64,000 nt of DNA from Mesorhizobium sp. CA8. Lineage in GTDB: Bacteria; Pseudomonadota; Alphaproteobacteria; Rhizobiales; Rhizobiaceae. The translations under genes were made by a program, and so were the position numbers. Each line of letters begins with the position of its first letter. The stretch's first letter is position 1. Positions 8,401 to 16,979 of this stretch are shown in pieces. The notes under the pieces are model-generated. The model saw nothing but the letters and a program-made list of their open reading frames with translations, ran no database searches and had not been told where the DNA came from. The stretch lies in the NCBI RefSeq assembly GCF_020164955.1, contig NZ_JAIUHG010000011.1:1-64000 (forward strand), given 5' to 3'.

Positions 8401-9402
8401 TCAGGTCCTGAGCGGCAGCACGCGGTCCGGCGGACGGTGGCCGTCGAAGAAGGCGCGGATGTTGATGATCACCTTCTCGCCCATGTCGATGCGGCCCTCG
8501 AGCGTGGCCGAGCCCATATGCGGCAAAAGCACCACCTTGCCCTTGGCGGCGAGCTTCAAGAGCTTGCTGTTCAGCGCCGGCTCATGCTCGTAGACGTCGA
8601 GGCCGGCTCCGGCGATCTTGCCGTCATGGATGAGCTTGATCAGCGATTCCTCGTCGATGATGTCACCGCGCGCGGTGTTGACGATATAGGCGGAAGGCTG
8701 CATCAGCGCGAGGCGACGACCGGACAAAAGGTGGAACGTCGCCGGCGTCGACGGACAGTTGACCGAGATGATGTCCATGCGGGCCAACATCTGGTCGAGG
8801 CTTTCCCAATAGGTCGCCTCCAGCTCCTCCTCGACGGCGGGCAGCACGCGGTGCCGGTTGTGGTAGTGGATCGACAGGCCGAAGGCCTTGGCCCGCCTGG
8901 CGACCGCCGTGCCGATACGGCCCATGCCGACGATGCCGAGACGTTTGCCCCAGATGCGCCGGCCGAGCATCCAGGTCGGCGACCAGCCGGCCCATTTCTT
9001 CTCGCCCGTCAACACATTGGCGCCTTCGGCGAGCCTGCGCGGCACGGCGAGCATCAGCGCCATGGTCATGTCGGCAGTGTCTTCGGTGAGCACGTTGGGC
9101 GTGTTGGTGACGGTGATGCCTTTCTTGGCGGCGGCCGCGACATCGATCTTGTCGACGCCGTTGCCGAAATTCGCGATCAGCTTGAGGTTTTCGCCGGCCT
9201 GGGCGATCAGCGCGGCGTCGATATGGTCGGTGATGGTGGGGACCAGCACATCGGCTTCCTTGACCGCGGCGACCAGCTCCGGCTGCGTCATCGGCCGGTC
9301 CTCGACATTCAGCCTTGCGTCGAACAGCTCGCGCATGCGCGTTTCGACCGGATCGGGCAGCTTGCGCGTGATGACGACGAGGGGCCGTTTTTTGCCTGCC
9401 AT
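8401..9402 (-). CDS. D-2-hydroxyacid dehydrogenase, likely glyoxylate/hydroxypyruvate reductase
   Basis: This 333-residue NAD(P)-dependent dehydrogenase of the D-isomer family reduces 2-oxoacids. It has the catalytic-domain segment LIANFGNGVDKID, the Rossmann motif GIVGMGRIGTAVA near residue 155, the conserved arginine in VNTARGDIID, and the late HMGSAT segment with the catalytic His. The resemblance is closest to glyoxylate and hydroxypyruvate reductases, but substrate choice is not certain. It is convergent with the aconitase-X operon with almost no gap. Confidence 0.88.
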   Translation of the reverse strand: MAGKKRPLVVITRKLPDPVETRMRELFDARLNVEDRPMTQPELVAAVKEADVLVPTITDHIDAALIAQAGENLKLIANFGNGVDKIDVAAAAKKGITVTNTPNVLTEDTADMTMALMLAVPRRLAEGANVLTGEKKWAGWSPTWMLGRRIWGKRLGIVGMGRIGTAVARRAKAFGLSIHYHNRHRVLPAVEEELEATYWESLDQMLARMDIISVNCPSTPATFHLLSGRRLALMQPSAYIVNTARGDIIDEESLIKLIHDGKIAGAGLDVYEHEPALNSKLLKLAAKGKVVLLPHMGSATLEGRIDMGEKVIINIRAFFDGHRPPDRVLPLRT

Positions 9403-9422
9403 TTTATCCCCGAAGCTTCTTC

Positions 9423-9459
9423 GATCAGGATGACGTTTCGTCGAATCGTCATCCTGATC
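9423..9459. repeat. Perfect 13-bp inverted repeat (hairpin)
   Basis: GATCAGGATGACG at 9423-9435 pairs exactly with CGTCATCCTGATC at 9447-9459 around an 11-nt loop. It lies about 20 bp upstream of the dehydrogenase start and 14 bp before another palindromic repeat. Together they look like one composite rhizobial intergenic repeat. Confidence 0.65.
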
Positions 9460-9472
9460 CTACTCTTTGTAG

Positions 9473-9520
9473 GAGCATGATCTTTTCCGAAAACCGGTTC
9501 CCACTTTCGGGATCATGCTC
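9473..9520. repeat. Dispersed palindromic repeat, family A (GATCATG arms), copy 1
   Basis: Arms GAGCATGATC and GATCATGCTC flank a core containing CCGAAAACCGG. Three more copies with the same architecture lie at 39226-39273, 39798-39842 and 45298-45335. This is the best-preserved intergenic copy. Confidence 0.75.
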
Positions 9521-9671
9521 TCGAAACCGATCTCGTTGAGACCTCTTTAACCAAGACCGGCGAAACTTGTAGCCAGTCGCGGCATCAGCCCACTCCTGTA
9601 ACAAGCGGTGCCGCCGAAGACAAAGAAAAAGGGGCGCTCATCCCGACGGACCGGCGCCGAAAGGAACGAAA

Positions 9672-10229
9672 GTGTCTGGTTTCGCGTCGCTTCGCCTGGC
9701 CTTCAGCGCAGCCATTCTCGGCGCGCTGCTTTGCGCACCGCAGGCTTTGGCGCAAGGCGCGGCCGCGCCGGCCCAAACCATAACGCTTGGGCCGAGCGGC
9801 CTGCCGCTGCCGCGCTTCGTCAGCCTGAAGCCGGCCCGCGTCAATTCTCGCGTCGGCCCCGGCGCCAATTATTCCGTCAACTGGATGTATCTGAAGGCCG
9901 GGCTGCCGATGGAGGTCATCCAGGAATTCGACACCTGGCGCCGCGTGCGCGATGCCGACGGAGCGGAAGGCTGGATCAACCAGTCGCTGCTCTCCGGCCG
10001 CCGTACCGCGATCGTCGCGCCCTGGCAGCGCGGCAAGGGCGGGCGAATCAACCTGCTCGACGAGCCCGACAAGGATGCGGGTGTCGTCGCCATCATCGAG
10101 CCGGGCGTGATCGGCTCGATCAAGAAATGCGACGGCCAATGGTGCGAGATGACCTTCGACGGCCACACCGGCTGGATGGCGCAGTCGCAGGTGTGGGGCG
10201 CTTATCCCGGCGAGAAGGTCAAGAACTAG
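9672..10229 (+). CDS. Secreted bacterial SH3-domain protein
   Basis: This 185-residue protein has an N-terminal signal peptide (hydrophobic core LAFSAAILGALLCA, likely cleavage after ALAQG). Two SH3-like (SH3_4 type) repeats follow: one near residues 55-95 with VNSRVGPGANYSVNWMY and WRRVRDADGAEGWINQSLL, and another near 120-175 ending GHTGWMAQSQVWG. Such proteins are thought to bind peptidoglycan in the periplasm. The start is the GTG at 9672, preceded by AAAGGAACG. Its TAG stop at 10227-10229 is formed by the end of a palindromic element. Confidence 0.85.
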   Translation: MSGFASLRLAFSAAILGALLCAPQALAQGAAAPAQTITLGPSGLPLPRFVSLKPARVNSRVGPGANYSVNWMYLKAGLPMEVIQEFDTWRRVRDADGAEGWINQSLLSGRRTAIVAPWQRGKGGRINLLDEPDKDAGVVAIIEPGVIGSIKKCDGQWCEMTFDGHTGWMAQSQVWGAYPGEKVKN

Positions 10230-10372
10230 GCTGTGTCGATATTCAGGTGAGGCCGGTCTGCGAATGGGCGGCTTTCTGCGCTTCCGGTGCTCACGTACGA
10301 TAAGTACGCTCCGCTCCGGTTCTCGAAACCGCCATTCTCGACTCGGCCTGACCTAAATCTCAACACAGCCTA
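10227..10372. mobile_element. 146-bp palindromic MITE-like element
   Basis: Perfect 10-bp terminal inverted repeats, TAGGCTGTGT at 10227-10236 and ACACAGCCTA at 10363-10372, bound an imperfect palindrome. Inside, GAATGGGCGGCTTT at the left mirrors AAACCGCCATTC at the right, and the centre reads CGTACGATAAGTACG. The terminal TA could be a target duplication. It sits exactly between two convergent genes, and its ends make the TAG stop of each. It has no coding capacity. I recognise this pattern as recurrent in rhizobial genomes, but copy number cannot be tested here. Confidence 0.75.
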
Positions 10373-10757
10373 ACTGGATACACCGTCCTGCTGGCGGCCG
10401 ATGCGGCCGAGATGCGTATCCTGAAAACCGGTGGGCAGCTTGAGGCCGTAGCCGAGGGCACGGTCGATGGCGATGTGCGCGATCCAGATGAGCGCCACGG
10501 CGGTCGTGATCGGGCCGGCGAGCAACGCGCCCGCAAGCAGAAGCACGAGCGGGGCGATCAGGATATGCAAGGCGTTGTAGGTGACGGCGCCGACGCTTGG
10601 CCCGGCGAGATAGCCCAGCATCGACAGGTCTGGCGCAAGGATGAGCAGCGCAAACAGCCACCAGGAAAAAACCGGAGATCGCATAGCAAACGATAGCCAA
10701 TGCAGCGACGATGGCCCATTCAAACCGGACAATCAAATCGACGGGCCGCATCGCCAC
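10370..10757 (-). pseudogene. DUF4260 membrane protein gene with a frameshift in a T6 run
   Basis: Two overlapping minus-strand frames each hold half of one protein. The upstream frame gives MRPVDLIVRFEWAIVAALAI and continues to ISGF; the downstream frame continues WWLFALLILAPDLSMLGYLAG, the DUF4260 core. Removing one T from the six-T run at 10666-10671 joins them into about 128 residues with several membrane segments. The start is the ATG at 10751 or the GTG at 10757, 4 bp after the irr stop, so it is the second gene of an irr transcript. It may be a real mutation, slippage or a sequencing error. Function is unknown. Confidence 0.75.
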
Positions 10758-10761
10758 GGGC

Positions 10762-11193
10762 TCAATCGCCGCGTTTCGGGCGAAGCCTCACGACGATGTC
10801 GACATTGGCGATCTCCATGCCTTCCGGAGGAGCCGGCAGGTTGGAGACAGTCACCGGTCCGCTTTCAATATCGAAAATGCGATTCTCGCCTTCGATGTAG
10901 AAGTGGTGGTGATCGGACGTGTTGGTGTCGAAATAGGTTTTCGAGCCTTCGACCGCGAGGATGCGCAGCAGGCCGGCCTGGGTGAACTGGTGGAGCGCGT
11001 TGTAGACTGTCGCCAGCGAGACCGGCACGCCGGCGGCGATCGCCTCTTCGTGCAGTTCCTCGGCCGAAAGGTGGCGGTCGCCCTTGGCGAAAAGCAGGTC
11101 GGCCAGCGCAATGCGCTGACGCGTCGGCCTCAGGCCGGCTTCGCGAACCCGCTTGTCCACAGCGACATTTTCCTTCCGGTAGCCCGAATCCAT
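10762..11193 (-). CDS. irr: Iron response regulator Irr (Fur superfamily)
   Basis: This 143-residue protein is a Fur-family transcription factor of the alphaproteobacterial Irr type. Irr acts under low iron or heme and binds ICE/Irr-box palindromes. The winged-helix segment LRPTRQRIALADLL is followed by LSAEELHEEA and VSLATVYNALHQF, then the metal/heme region SDHHHFY. Placement beside fabA-fabB-fabI is a conserved rhizobial arrangement. The frame is open to 11337, but the ATG at 11193 preceded by GAAGAG gives the usual length. The short N-terminal heme regulatory motif of Bradyrhizobium Irr is not present. Confidence 0.92.
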   Translation of the reverse strand: MDSGYRKENVAVDKRVREAGLRPTRQRIALADLLFAKGDRHLSAEELHEEAIAAGVPVSLATVYNALHQFTQAGLLRILAVEGSKTYFDTNTSDHHHFYIEGENRIFDIESGPVTVSNLPAPPEGMEIANVDIVVRLRPKRGD

Positions 11194-11441
11194 CTCTTCG
11201 CGTCGAAGCTTGCTGCCCAGCCCATCAACAGGTCCAGAATGGCAAAAAGACGTCAAAAGCCAAAACCGGACATCAGTCGACATATATTCTGTAGTCCGAA
11301 TGCGATCAATAGCGCGCATTGACCCGGGCAGGCGCACGGGTTAAGCGCAAACGCCGGTTTCCGGCCGCAAACAGAGTGTGTTAGGAAACCAACGAGATGG
11401 GCGCCCTGCCGCCCGCGAAAGAACACGGGGACAGAAATTTG

Positions 11442-11957
11442 ATGGCGGATCAAAAGTCCAGCTACGATTACGAGGAACTGCTTGCCTGCGCCCGCGGCGA
11501 GCTGTTCGGCCCGGGCAATGCCCAGCTGCCCTACCCACCGATGCTGATGTTCGACCGCATCACCGAGATCAGCGAGACCGGCGGCGCCTTCGACAAGGGC
11601 TTCATCCGCGCCGAATTCGACATCAAGCCGGATCTTTGGTTCTTTGCCTGCCACTTCATCGGCAATCCGATCATGCCGGGCTGTCTCGGCCTCGACGCCA
11701 TGTGGCAGTTGACTGGTTTCTATCTCGGCTGGCTAGGCGAGCCCGGCAAGGGCATGGCGCTTTCGACCGGCGAGGTGAAGTTCAAGGGCATGGTGACGCC
11801 GTCGGTGAAGAAGGTCGAATATGGCGTCGACTTCAAGCGCGTGATGCGGGGCCGGCTGGTGCTCGGCATCGCCGATGGCTGGCTCAAGGCGGATGGCGAA
11901 CCCATATACGCGGCTACGGATCTGAAGGTCGGTCTGTCCAAGCAGCCGGCCGCCTGA
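11442..11957 (+). CDS. fabA: 3-hydroxydecanoyl-[ACP] dehydratase/isomerase FabA
   Basis: This 171-residue hot-dog fold enzyme dehydrates 3-hydroxydecanoyl-ACP and isomerises the double bond to start unsaturated fatty acid synthesis. The catalytic His is about residue 71 and the Asp about 85, in [20 protein letters not shown]. The start at 11442 begins [14 protein letters not shown]; an upstream ATG at 11397 would add 15 unsupported residues. It is divergent from irr across about 250 bp and is followed by fabB and fabI. Confidence 0.96.
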   Translation: MADQKSSYDYEELLACARGELFGPGNAQLPYPPMLMFDRITEISETGGAFDKGFIRAEFDIKPDLWFFACHFIGNPIMPGCLGLDAMWQLTGFYLGWLGEPGKGMALSTGEVKFKGMVTPSVKKVEYGVDFKRVMRGRLVLGIADGWLKADGEPIYAATDLKVGLSKQPAA

Positions 11958-12071
11958 CCGTTTTCGCCACGGCGTCGCGTAGTCAACGGGCGCCACGCCA
12001 GTTTATTTGCGTATGATCAAAAGCGAAAACCGGCTAGGTTTTTCGCCCGAATACGCCGGAAGGAGTTGCGA

Positions 12072-13292
12072 ATGAGACGGGTCGTAGTGACAGGGCTCGG
12101 CATTGTGTCGTCGATCGGCAACAATGCCAACGAGGTGCAGAGCTCGCTTTACGATGCCAAATCCGGCATCAGCTTTTCCAATTCCTTCGCCGAACACGGC
12201 TTCCGCTGCCAGGTCTGGGGCGCGCCGACGCTCGATCCCACCCCGATGATCGATCGTCGTGCCATGCGTTTCCTGAGCCAGGGCGCGGCCTGGAACCACG
12301 TCGCCATGGACCAGGCGATCGCCGATGCCGGCTTAAGCGAAGGCGACATCACCAATGAGCGGACCGGCATCGTGATGGGCTCGGGCGGGCCTTCGACCCG
12401 AACCATCGTCGAAGCGGCCGAAACCACGATCAAGAACAACAGCCCCAAGCGCATCGGCCCGTTCGCCGTGCCGAAGGCCATGTCGTCGACGGCGTCGGCC
12501 ACCTTGGCCACGTGGTTCAAGATCCACGGCGTCAACTATTCGATCTCGTCGGCCTGCTCGACCTCCGCGCATTGCATAGGCAATGCCTGTGAGCTGATCC
12601 AATGGGGCAAGCAGGACGTGATGTTTGCCGGCGGCCACGAGGACCTCGACTGGACCATGTCTGACCTGTTCGACGCCATGGGCGCCATGTCGTCGAAGTT
12701 CAACGACAATGCGTCGGCCGCTTCGCGCGCCTATGACGTCAACCGCGACGGCTTCGTCATCGCCGGAGGCGCCGGCGTGCTGGTGCTTGAGGAACTGGAA
12801 CACGCCAAGGCGCGCGGCGCCAAGATCTATGCCGAGATCGTCGGCTATGGCGCGACATCCGACGGCTACGACATGGTCGCTCCTTCGGGCGAAGGGGCTA
12901 TCCGCTGCATGCGGCAGGCGCTTGCCACGGTGCCATCGCCGGTCGACTATATCAACACCCACGGCACCTCGACGCCGGTCGGCGATTCCAAGGAAATGGG
13001 CGCCATTCGCGAGGTGTTCGGCGACAAGATGCCTTACATTACCTCGACCAAGTCGCTCACCGGCCATTCGCTGGGCGCGGCCGGCGTGCAGGAATCGATC
13101 TACTCGATCCTGATGATGCAGGGTGGCTTCATCGGCGAGAGCGCCCATATCGAAGAGCTCGATCCGGAATTCGAAGGCATGCCGATCGTGCGCAAGCGTA
13201 TCGACAACGCCAAGATCGACACCGTCCTGTCCAACTCCTTCGGTTTCGGTGGCACCAACGCAACGCTGATTTTCCAGCGCTATTCCGCATAA
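12072..13292 (+). CDS. fabB: 3-oxoacyl-[ACP] synthase I, FabB
   Basis: This 406-residue condensing enzyme elongates unsaturated acyl-ACPs made by FabA. The nucleophilic cysteine is about residue 162 in [14 protein letters not shown]. The two catalytic histidines are in [11 protein letters not shown] and [12 protein letters not shown], and the C-terminal [10 protein letters not shown] is typical. GGAAGGAGTTGCG precedes the ATG at 12072; a TTG two codons earlier is less likely. It lies between fabA and fabI on the same strand. Confidence 0.96.
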   Translation: MRRVVVTGLGIVSSIGNNANEVQSSLYDAKSGISFSNSFAEHGFRCQVWGAPTLDPTPMIDRRAMRFLSQGAAWNHVAMDQAIADAGLSEGDITNERTGIVMGSGGPSTRTIVEAAETTIKNNSPKRIGPFAVPKAMSSTASATLATWFKIHGVNYSISSACSTSAHCIGNACELIQWGKQDVMFAGGHEDLDWTMSDLFDAMGAMSSKFNDNASAASRAYDVNRDGFVIAGGAGVLVLEELEHAKARGAKIYAEIVGYGATSDGYDMVAPSGEGAIRCMRQALATVPSPVDYINTHGTSTPVGDSKEMGAIREVFGDKMPYITSTKSLTGHSLGAAGVQESIYSILMMQGGFIGESAHIEELDPEFEGMPIVRKRIDNAKIDTVLSNSFGFGGTNATLIFQRYSA

Positions 13293-13321
13293 AGCCGGCG
13301 TTTTTATAAGGATTGCCTTTT

Positions 13322-14134
13322 ATGGACGGGTTGATGAAGGGCAAGCGCGGGCTTGTCATGGGTGTCGCCAACGACCATTCGATTGCCTGGGGCATCGCCA
13401 AGAAGCTGTCGGAACATGGGGCGGAGCTCGCCTTCACCTACCAGGGCGACGCCTTCGGGCGCAGGGTCAAGCCGCTGGCCGAGAAGGTGGGCGCCTCGCT
13501 GGTCGTGCCCTGCGATGTCGAGGACAGCGCCTCGGTCACCGCGACTTTCGAAACCCTCCGTAAAGCCTGGGGCGGGCTGGATTTCGTGGTGCACGCCATC
13601 GGCTTTTCCGACAAGAACGAGCTGAAGGGCCTCTACGCCGACACCAGCCGCGACAATTTCGTGCGCACCATGGTGATCTCCTGCTATTCCTTCACCGAGA
13701 TCGCCCGCAACGCCGCTGCGCTGATGGGCAATGGCGGCTCGATGATTACGCTCACCTATGCCGGCTCCGTCAGGGTGATGCCGAACTATAACGTCATGGG
13801 CGTCGCCAAGGCCGGGCTGGAGGCCAGCGTGCGCTACCTCGCCAACGACTACGGTCCGCGCGGCATCAGGGTGAACGGCATCTCGGCCGGGCCGGTGCGG
13901 ACACTGGCCGGCTCCGGCGTGTCCGACGCCCGCCACATGTTCTCCTACCAGCAGCGCAATTCGCCTTTGCGGCGCACCGTGACCATCGACGAAGTCGGCG
14001 GCTCGGCGCTCTACCTGCTCTCCGACCTCTCGTCGGGCGTTACCGGCGAGATCCACTATGTGGATTCCGGCTATCACATCGTTTCGATGCCGGCACTGGA
14101 GGAATTGAAGCAGAACGACGGCATGCGCGAATAG
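13322..14134 (+). CDS. fabI: Enoyl-[ACP] reductase (NADH) FabI
   Basis: This 270-residue short-chain dehydrogenase-type reductase completes each fatty-acid elongation cycle. It shows the FabI cofactor segment GLVMGVANDHSIAWGIA near residue 11, DFVVHAIGFSDKNELKG, and the catalytic Tyr-(6 residues)-Lys pattern in NYNVMGVAKAG. The frame is open a few codons earlier to a TTG at 13313, but the ATG at 13322 follows ATAAGGATTGCC at good spacing. It ends the fabA-fabB-fabI cluster. Confidence 0.95.
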   Translation: MDGLMKGKRGLVMGVANDHSIAWGIAKKLSEHGAELAFTYQGDAFGRRVKPLAEKVGASLVVPCDVEDSASVTATFETLRKAWGGLDFVVHAIGFSDKNELKGLYADTSRDNFVRTMVISCYSFTEIARNAAALMGNGGSMITLTYAGSVRVMPNYNVMGVAKAGLEASVRYLANDYGPRGIRVNGISAGPVRTLAGSGVSDARHMFSYQQRNSPLRRTVTIDEVGGSALYLLSDLSSGVTGEIHYVDSGYHIVSMPALEELKQNDGMRE

Positions 14135-14236
14135 TTTGCGGCCGCGAAAGTAGCCTTCCAGTAAAATTGCATGCATCGGGGGAAACTCATTTTAAGGAGA
14201 CGTCCGCTATAAGGCCCAGTAATCCGGGGACCATGC

Positions 14237-15788
14237 ATGCCCGCAGTCAGCAATCCCAAACGGACTCCGCTGTTCCGGCTGATCACCATCGCCAGCTCGG
14301 GGATGGGCAGTTTCATCCTTGGATTATGGGGGCTGCGGTTCGGCTTCGGCGACGGCATGGCCGGCATGCCGGCCGAAACGATGGCGGGCGTCATTGCCGC
14401 TCTCTGCGCACTTGCCGCCGGCGGAGCAGCATTCTCGTTCTTTGCCGGGGTCGACGAATCGGCGGCCTATGTCTTCAAGGAAACCCATTTCGACAAGCTG
14501 ACCGGCCTTTTGTCGCGCCGGCCATGGTCGGCAAGATAGCCGAGGCCGCCTCTGGGACGATCCGAACCGGCGATCCGGTATTCCTGATCGACATCGATAT
14601 CGACCGCTTCAAGCAGATCAACGACGCCATCGGCTACAGCCAGGGCGACGAACTGATCTGCGCCTTCACCAGCAGGCTGACGGAGAATATGCCGGAGGAT
14701 GCGGTGATCGGCCGTATCGGCGCCGGCGAATTTGCGGTGCTTTTGCCGGACCGCCAGATCAGGGGCTCGATCGAGCGGCTGATCGAGAAGCTCATCAACG
14801 AGATGATGGAGCCCTATCAGCTGCAGACGCATCTGCAGTCGGTCAGCCTGTCGGTCGGCATCGTGGCGATGCCAAAGGACGGCGTCGACCCGGTCCTGGT
14901 CCTGCGCCGCTCGAACCTGGCGCTGCAGAACGCGCGCGCCAGCGGCATCGGCAACTGGTCTGTCTTCAACGCCGACATGGGCCGCGTTGCGGACTATCGG
15001 CAATGGATCGAGTCGGAGCTGAAGACCGCTTTCGACCGAGGCGACTTCAGTCTTCACTACCAGCCGCAGCTCGACCTGCCGAGCGGCCGCATCGTCGGTT
15101 ATGAGGCGCTGATCCGCTGGAAGCACCCGGAGCGCGGCATGATCCCGCCGATGGAATTCATTCCGATCGCCGAGGAAACCGGCATGATCAATCCGATCGG
15201 CGAGTGGGTGCTGCGCAAGGCCTGCAGCGACGCCCGGTACCTGCCGGAGGAATGCTTCGTCGCCGTCAATATCTCGCCTGTCCAGTTTATGACCAGGGAT
15301 TTCGTCGGCATCGTGCGGGAGGCGATGGAATCGACCGGCATCAAGCCCTCGCGGCTTGAGCTTGAGGTCACCGAGACGGCGATGATGCAGGACCGCGACC
15401 GCGCCGCAGCCATCCTGGAACAGCTTGCCGAGATGGGTATCTCTGTGGCCGTCGACGATTTCGGCACAGGCTATTCCAATTTGAGCTACCTGATCGATTT
15501 CTCCTTCGGCAAGCTGAAGATCGACCGTTCCTTCGTCAGCCGCATCGACACCGATTCCAGCTCCGGCGCGATCGTTTCGACCATTGTCGGCCTGTCGCGG
15601 GCGCTGGGCGTGGGCATCATCGCCGAAGGGTCGAGACCGAGAATCAGGCCACCCTGCTCCGAGCGGCCGGCTGCGAGGTGGTGCAGGGCTATCTGTTCGG
15701 CCGGCCGGCGCCGCTCAAGGTCGAGCTTGGCGAAGCGCGGTCCGCCTTCGGCACGCACGAGCCGGCCCGCATCGTCAGCCTGCAATAG
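14237..15788 (+). pseudogene. Membrane GGDEF-EAL protein interrupted by two single-base frameshifts
   Basis: Restoring two bases gives one 517-residue protein: two membrane segments (residues about 12-35 and 50-72), a GGDEF-like domain, then an EAL domain. Break 1 is at about 14517-14522, where LTGLLSRR loses frame before AMVGKIAEAA. Break 2 is at about 15628-15631, where IIAEG should continue GVETENQATLL. The GGDEF signature reads GAGEF, so cyclase activity is doubtful. The EAL domain keeps YEALIRW, ELEVTETAM and DDFGTGYSNLSYL, the hallmarks of a c-di-GMP phosphodiesterase. Both lesions lose one base in C/G-rich runs, so sequencing error is possible. Confidence 0.8.
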
Positions 15789-15876
15789 AACAAGTATTCT
15801 TCCCGCCGCGATTGTGGATCCAAGGCTACGGCGAAGGCGCCGAATCCACCCCGCTGCACGCTTTTCCTTGATTGCT

Positions 15877-16887
15877 TCAGCGGCGCGCCGAAAACACCTT
15901 GAACATGCCGTCGCGGGCGATCTCGGCATGGCTGGCGAAGGCCGCCGAGAGCACCTGTTCATAAGGAAGCTGGCGATTGGCGACCATGAACAGGCGGCCG
16001 CCCGGTTTCAGGGCCTTCGACGCGGCGCGGATCATGCCGGCGCCGATTCCAGGTTCTGCAGCACGGCCGCTGTGGAAAGGCGGATTCATGACGATCGCGT
16101 CGTAGCTCCGTTCGACCGCCTCGGTGAGCAGATCTATCCAGAAGAAGCGCGGCTCGATGCCCCCCCCGTGGACGTTCAGCCTGGCTGCTTCCAGGGCCTC
16201 GAAATCCGCTTCATAGAGATCGAGCGCAGTGAGGCCATGCGAGCGCTTCAGGACTTCCGCCGCCAGATAACCCCAGCCGGCGCAGAAATCAGCGACATTG
16301 CCTTTGAATTTGTGAGGCAAGTTCACGGCCAGCAGTTTCGAACCGGCATCGATCCGATCGAAGGAGAACATGCCAGGCTGGGTTTTGAAGCCGCCTTCGA
16401 CGACAAGGTCGGGGTTGCCGGCGCGCAGCGTCGCGGCCGCCTCCGTGCCGGTCCGCCGCAACCAGAAAGCAACGCCGTGATGCTTGGGCAGATGACCGTC
16501 GAGCGGCGCCAGCGCGTCGATCCGCTTGCGCAAGCTGTCGACGCCGTCGTCCTTGCCACCGGCCATGATGACCAATCCACCCGGCAGGACGCGCTCGATA
16601 GCTTCGGCGATACGCCGCTCATTCTGGCCGCGATGTCGGCCCGCAAGCACCAGTGCCATGTCGAAGCCGGAACCTTCCGCGCGCGGCGTGATCGTGTAAC
16701 CGGACGCCTGCAAGGCGCGAAAATGCGGCCGGAAGCCTTGCACGAGATGCAGCGCCGCCTCGAAGCCGGCGGGCAAACGGAAGCCGGGCTCCGCGCCGAG
16801 AAAAAGGACGCGGGCATCCTTCCTGGGCAGAGGCAGCGCCTCGGCCTCGAACGGGTAGAACAGCGTCTTCAGCGGCTCGGCGACCAT
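15877..16887 (-). CDS. rsmC: Class I SAM-dependent methyltransferase, RsmC-like 16S rRNA guanine-N2 methyltransferase
   Basis: This 336-residue protein has the duplicated layout of RsmC/RlmG enzymes, with a degenerate N-terminal methyltransferase domain and an active C-terminal one. The SAM-binding segment VADFCAGWGYLAAEVL is near residue 200 and the catalytic NPPF motif is in DAIVMNPPFHSG. The length matches RsmC, which methylates G1207 of 16S rRNA. The gene is convergent with the broken GGDEF-EAL gene. RsmC is favoured over RlmG by likeness only. Confidence 0.82.
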   Translation of the reverse strand: MVAEPLKTLFYPFEAEALPLPRKDARVLFLGAEPGFRLPAGFEAALHLVQGFRPHFRALQASGYTITPRAEGSGFDMALVLAGRHRGQNERRIAEAIERVLPGGLVIMAGGKDDGVDSLRKRIDALAPLDGHLPKHHGVAFWLRRTGTEAAATLRAGNPDLVVEGGFKTQPGMFSFDRIDAGSKLLAVNLPHKFKGNVADFCAGWGYLAAEVLKRSHGLTALDLYEADFEALEAARLNVHGGGIEPRFFWIDLLTEAVERSYDAIVMNPPFHSGRAAEPGIGAGMIRAASKALKPGGRLFMVANRQLPYEQVLSAAFASHAEIARDGMFKVFSARR

Positions 16888-16925
16888 TCACCTTGCTCCG
16901 TAGAACTCTTTGCAGTGCCCTGAAA

Positions 16926-16957
16926 CAAAACGGGCGCGACCTCGCGGCGCGCCCGTC
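16926..16957 (-). terminator. Rho-independent terminator of pnp
   Basis: On the minus strand ACGGGCGCG pairs with CGCGCCCGT and is followed by the T-rich tail TTTTGTTT. It lies about 23 bp after the pnp stop, before rsmC. Confidence 0.8.
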
Positions 16958-16979
16958 TTGAATTATCCGGTCAAACCGA

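Noticed and set aside
9423..10372. A CRISPR array
   Set aside because: The repeats here are palindromes that occur singly and are not regularly spaced; no cas genes are present in the window.
12013..12040. A possible fifth copy of the family A repeat between fabA and fabB
   Set aside because: ATGATC and GAAAACCGG are present, but there is no matching right arm; too weak to claim.
14167..16923. A very long plus-strand open frame of about 918 residues
   Set aside because: It joins the middle of the frameshifted GGDEF-EAL gene to antisense sequence of rsmC. Only the GGDEF-EAL part has protein features.
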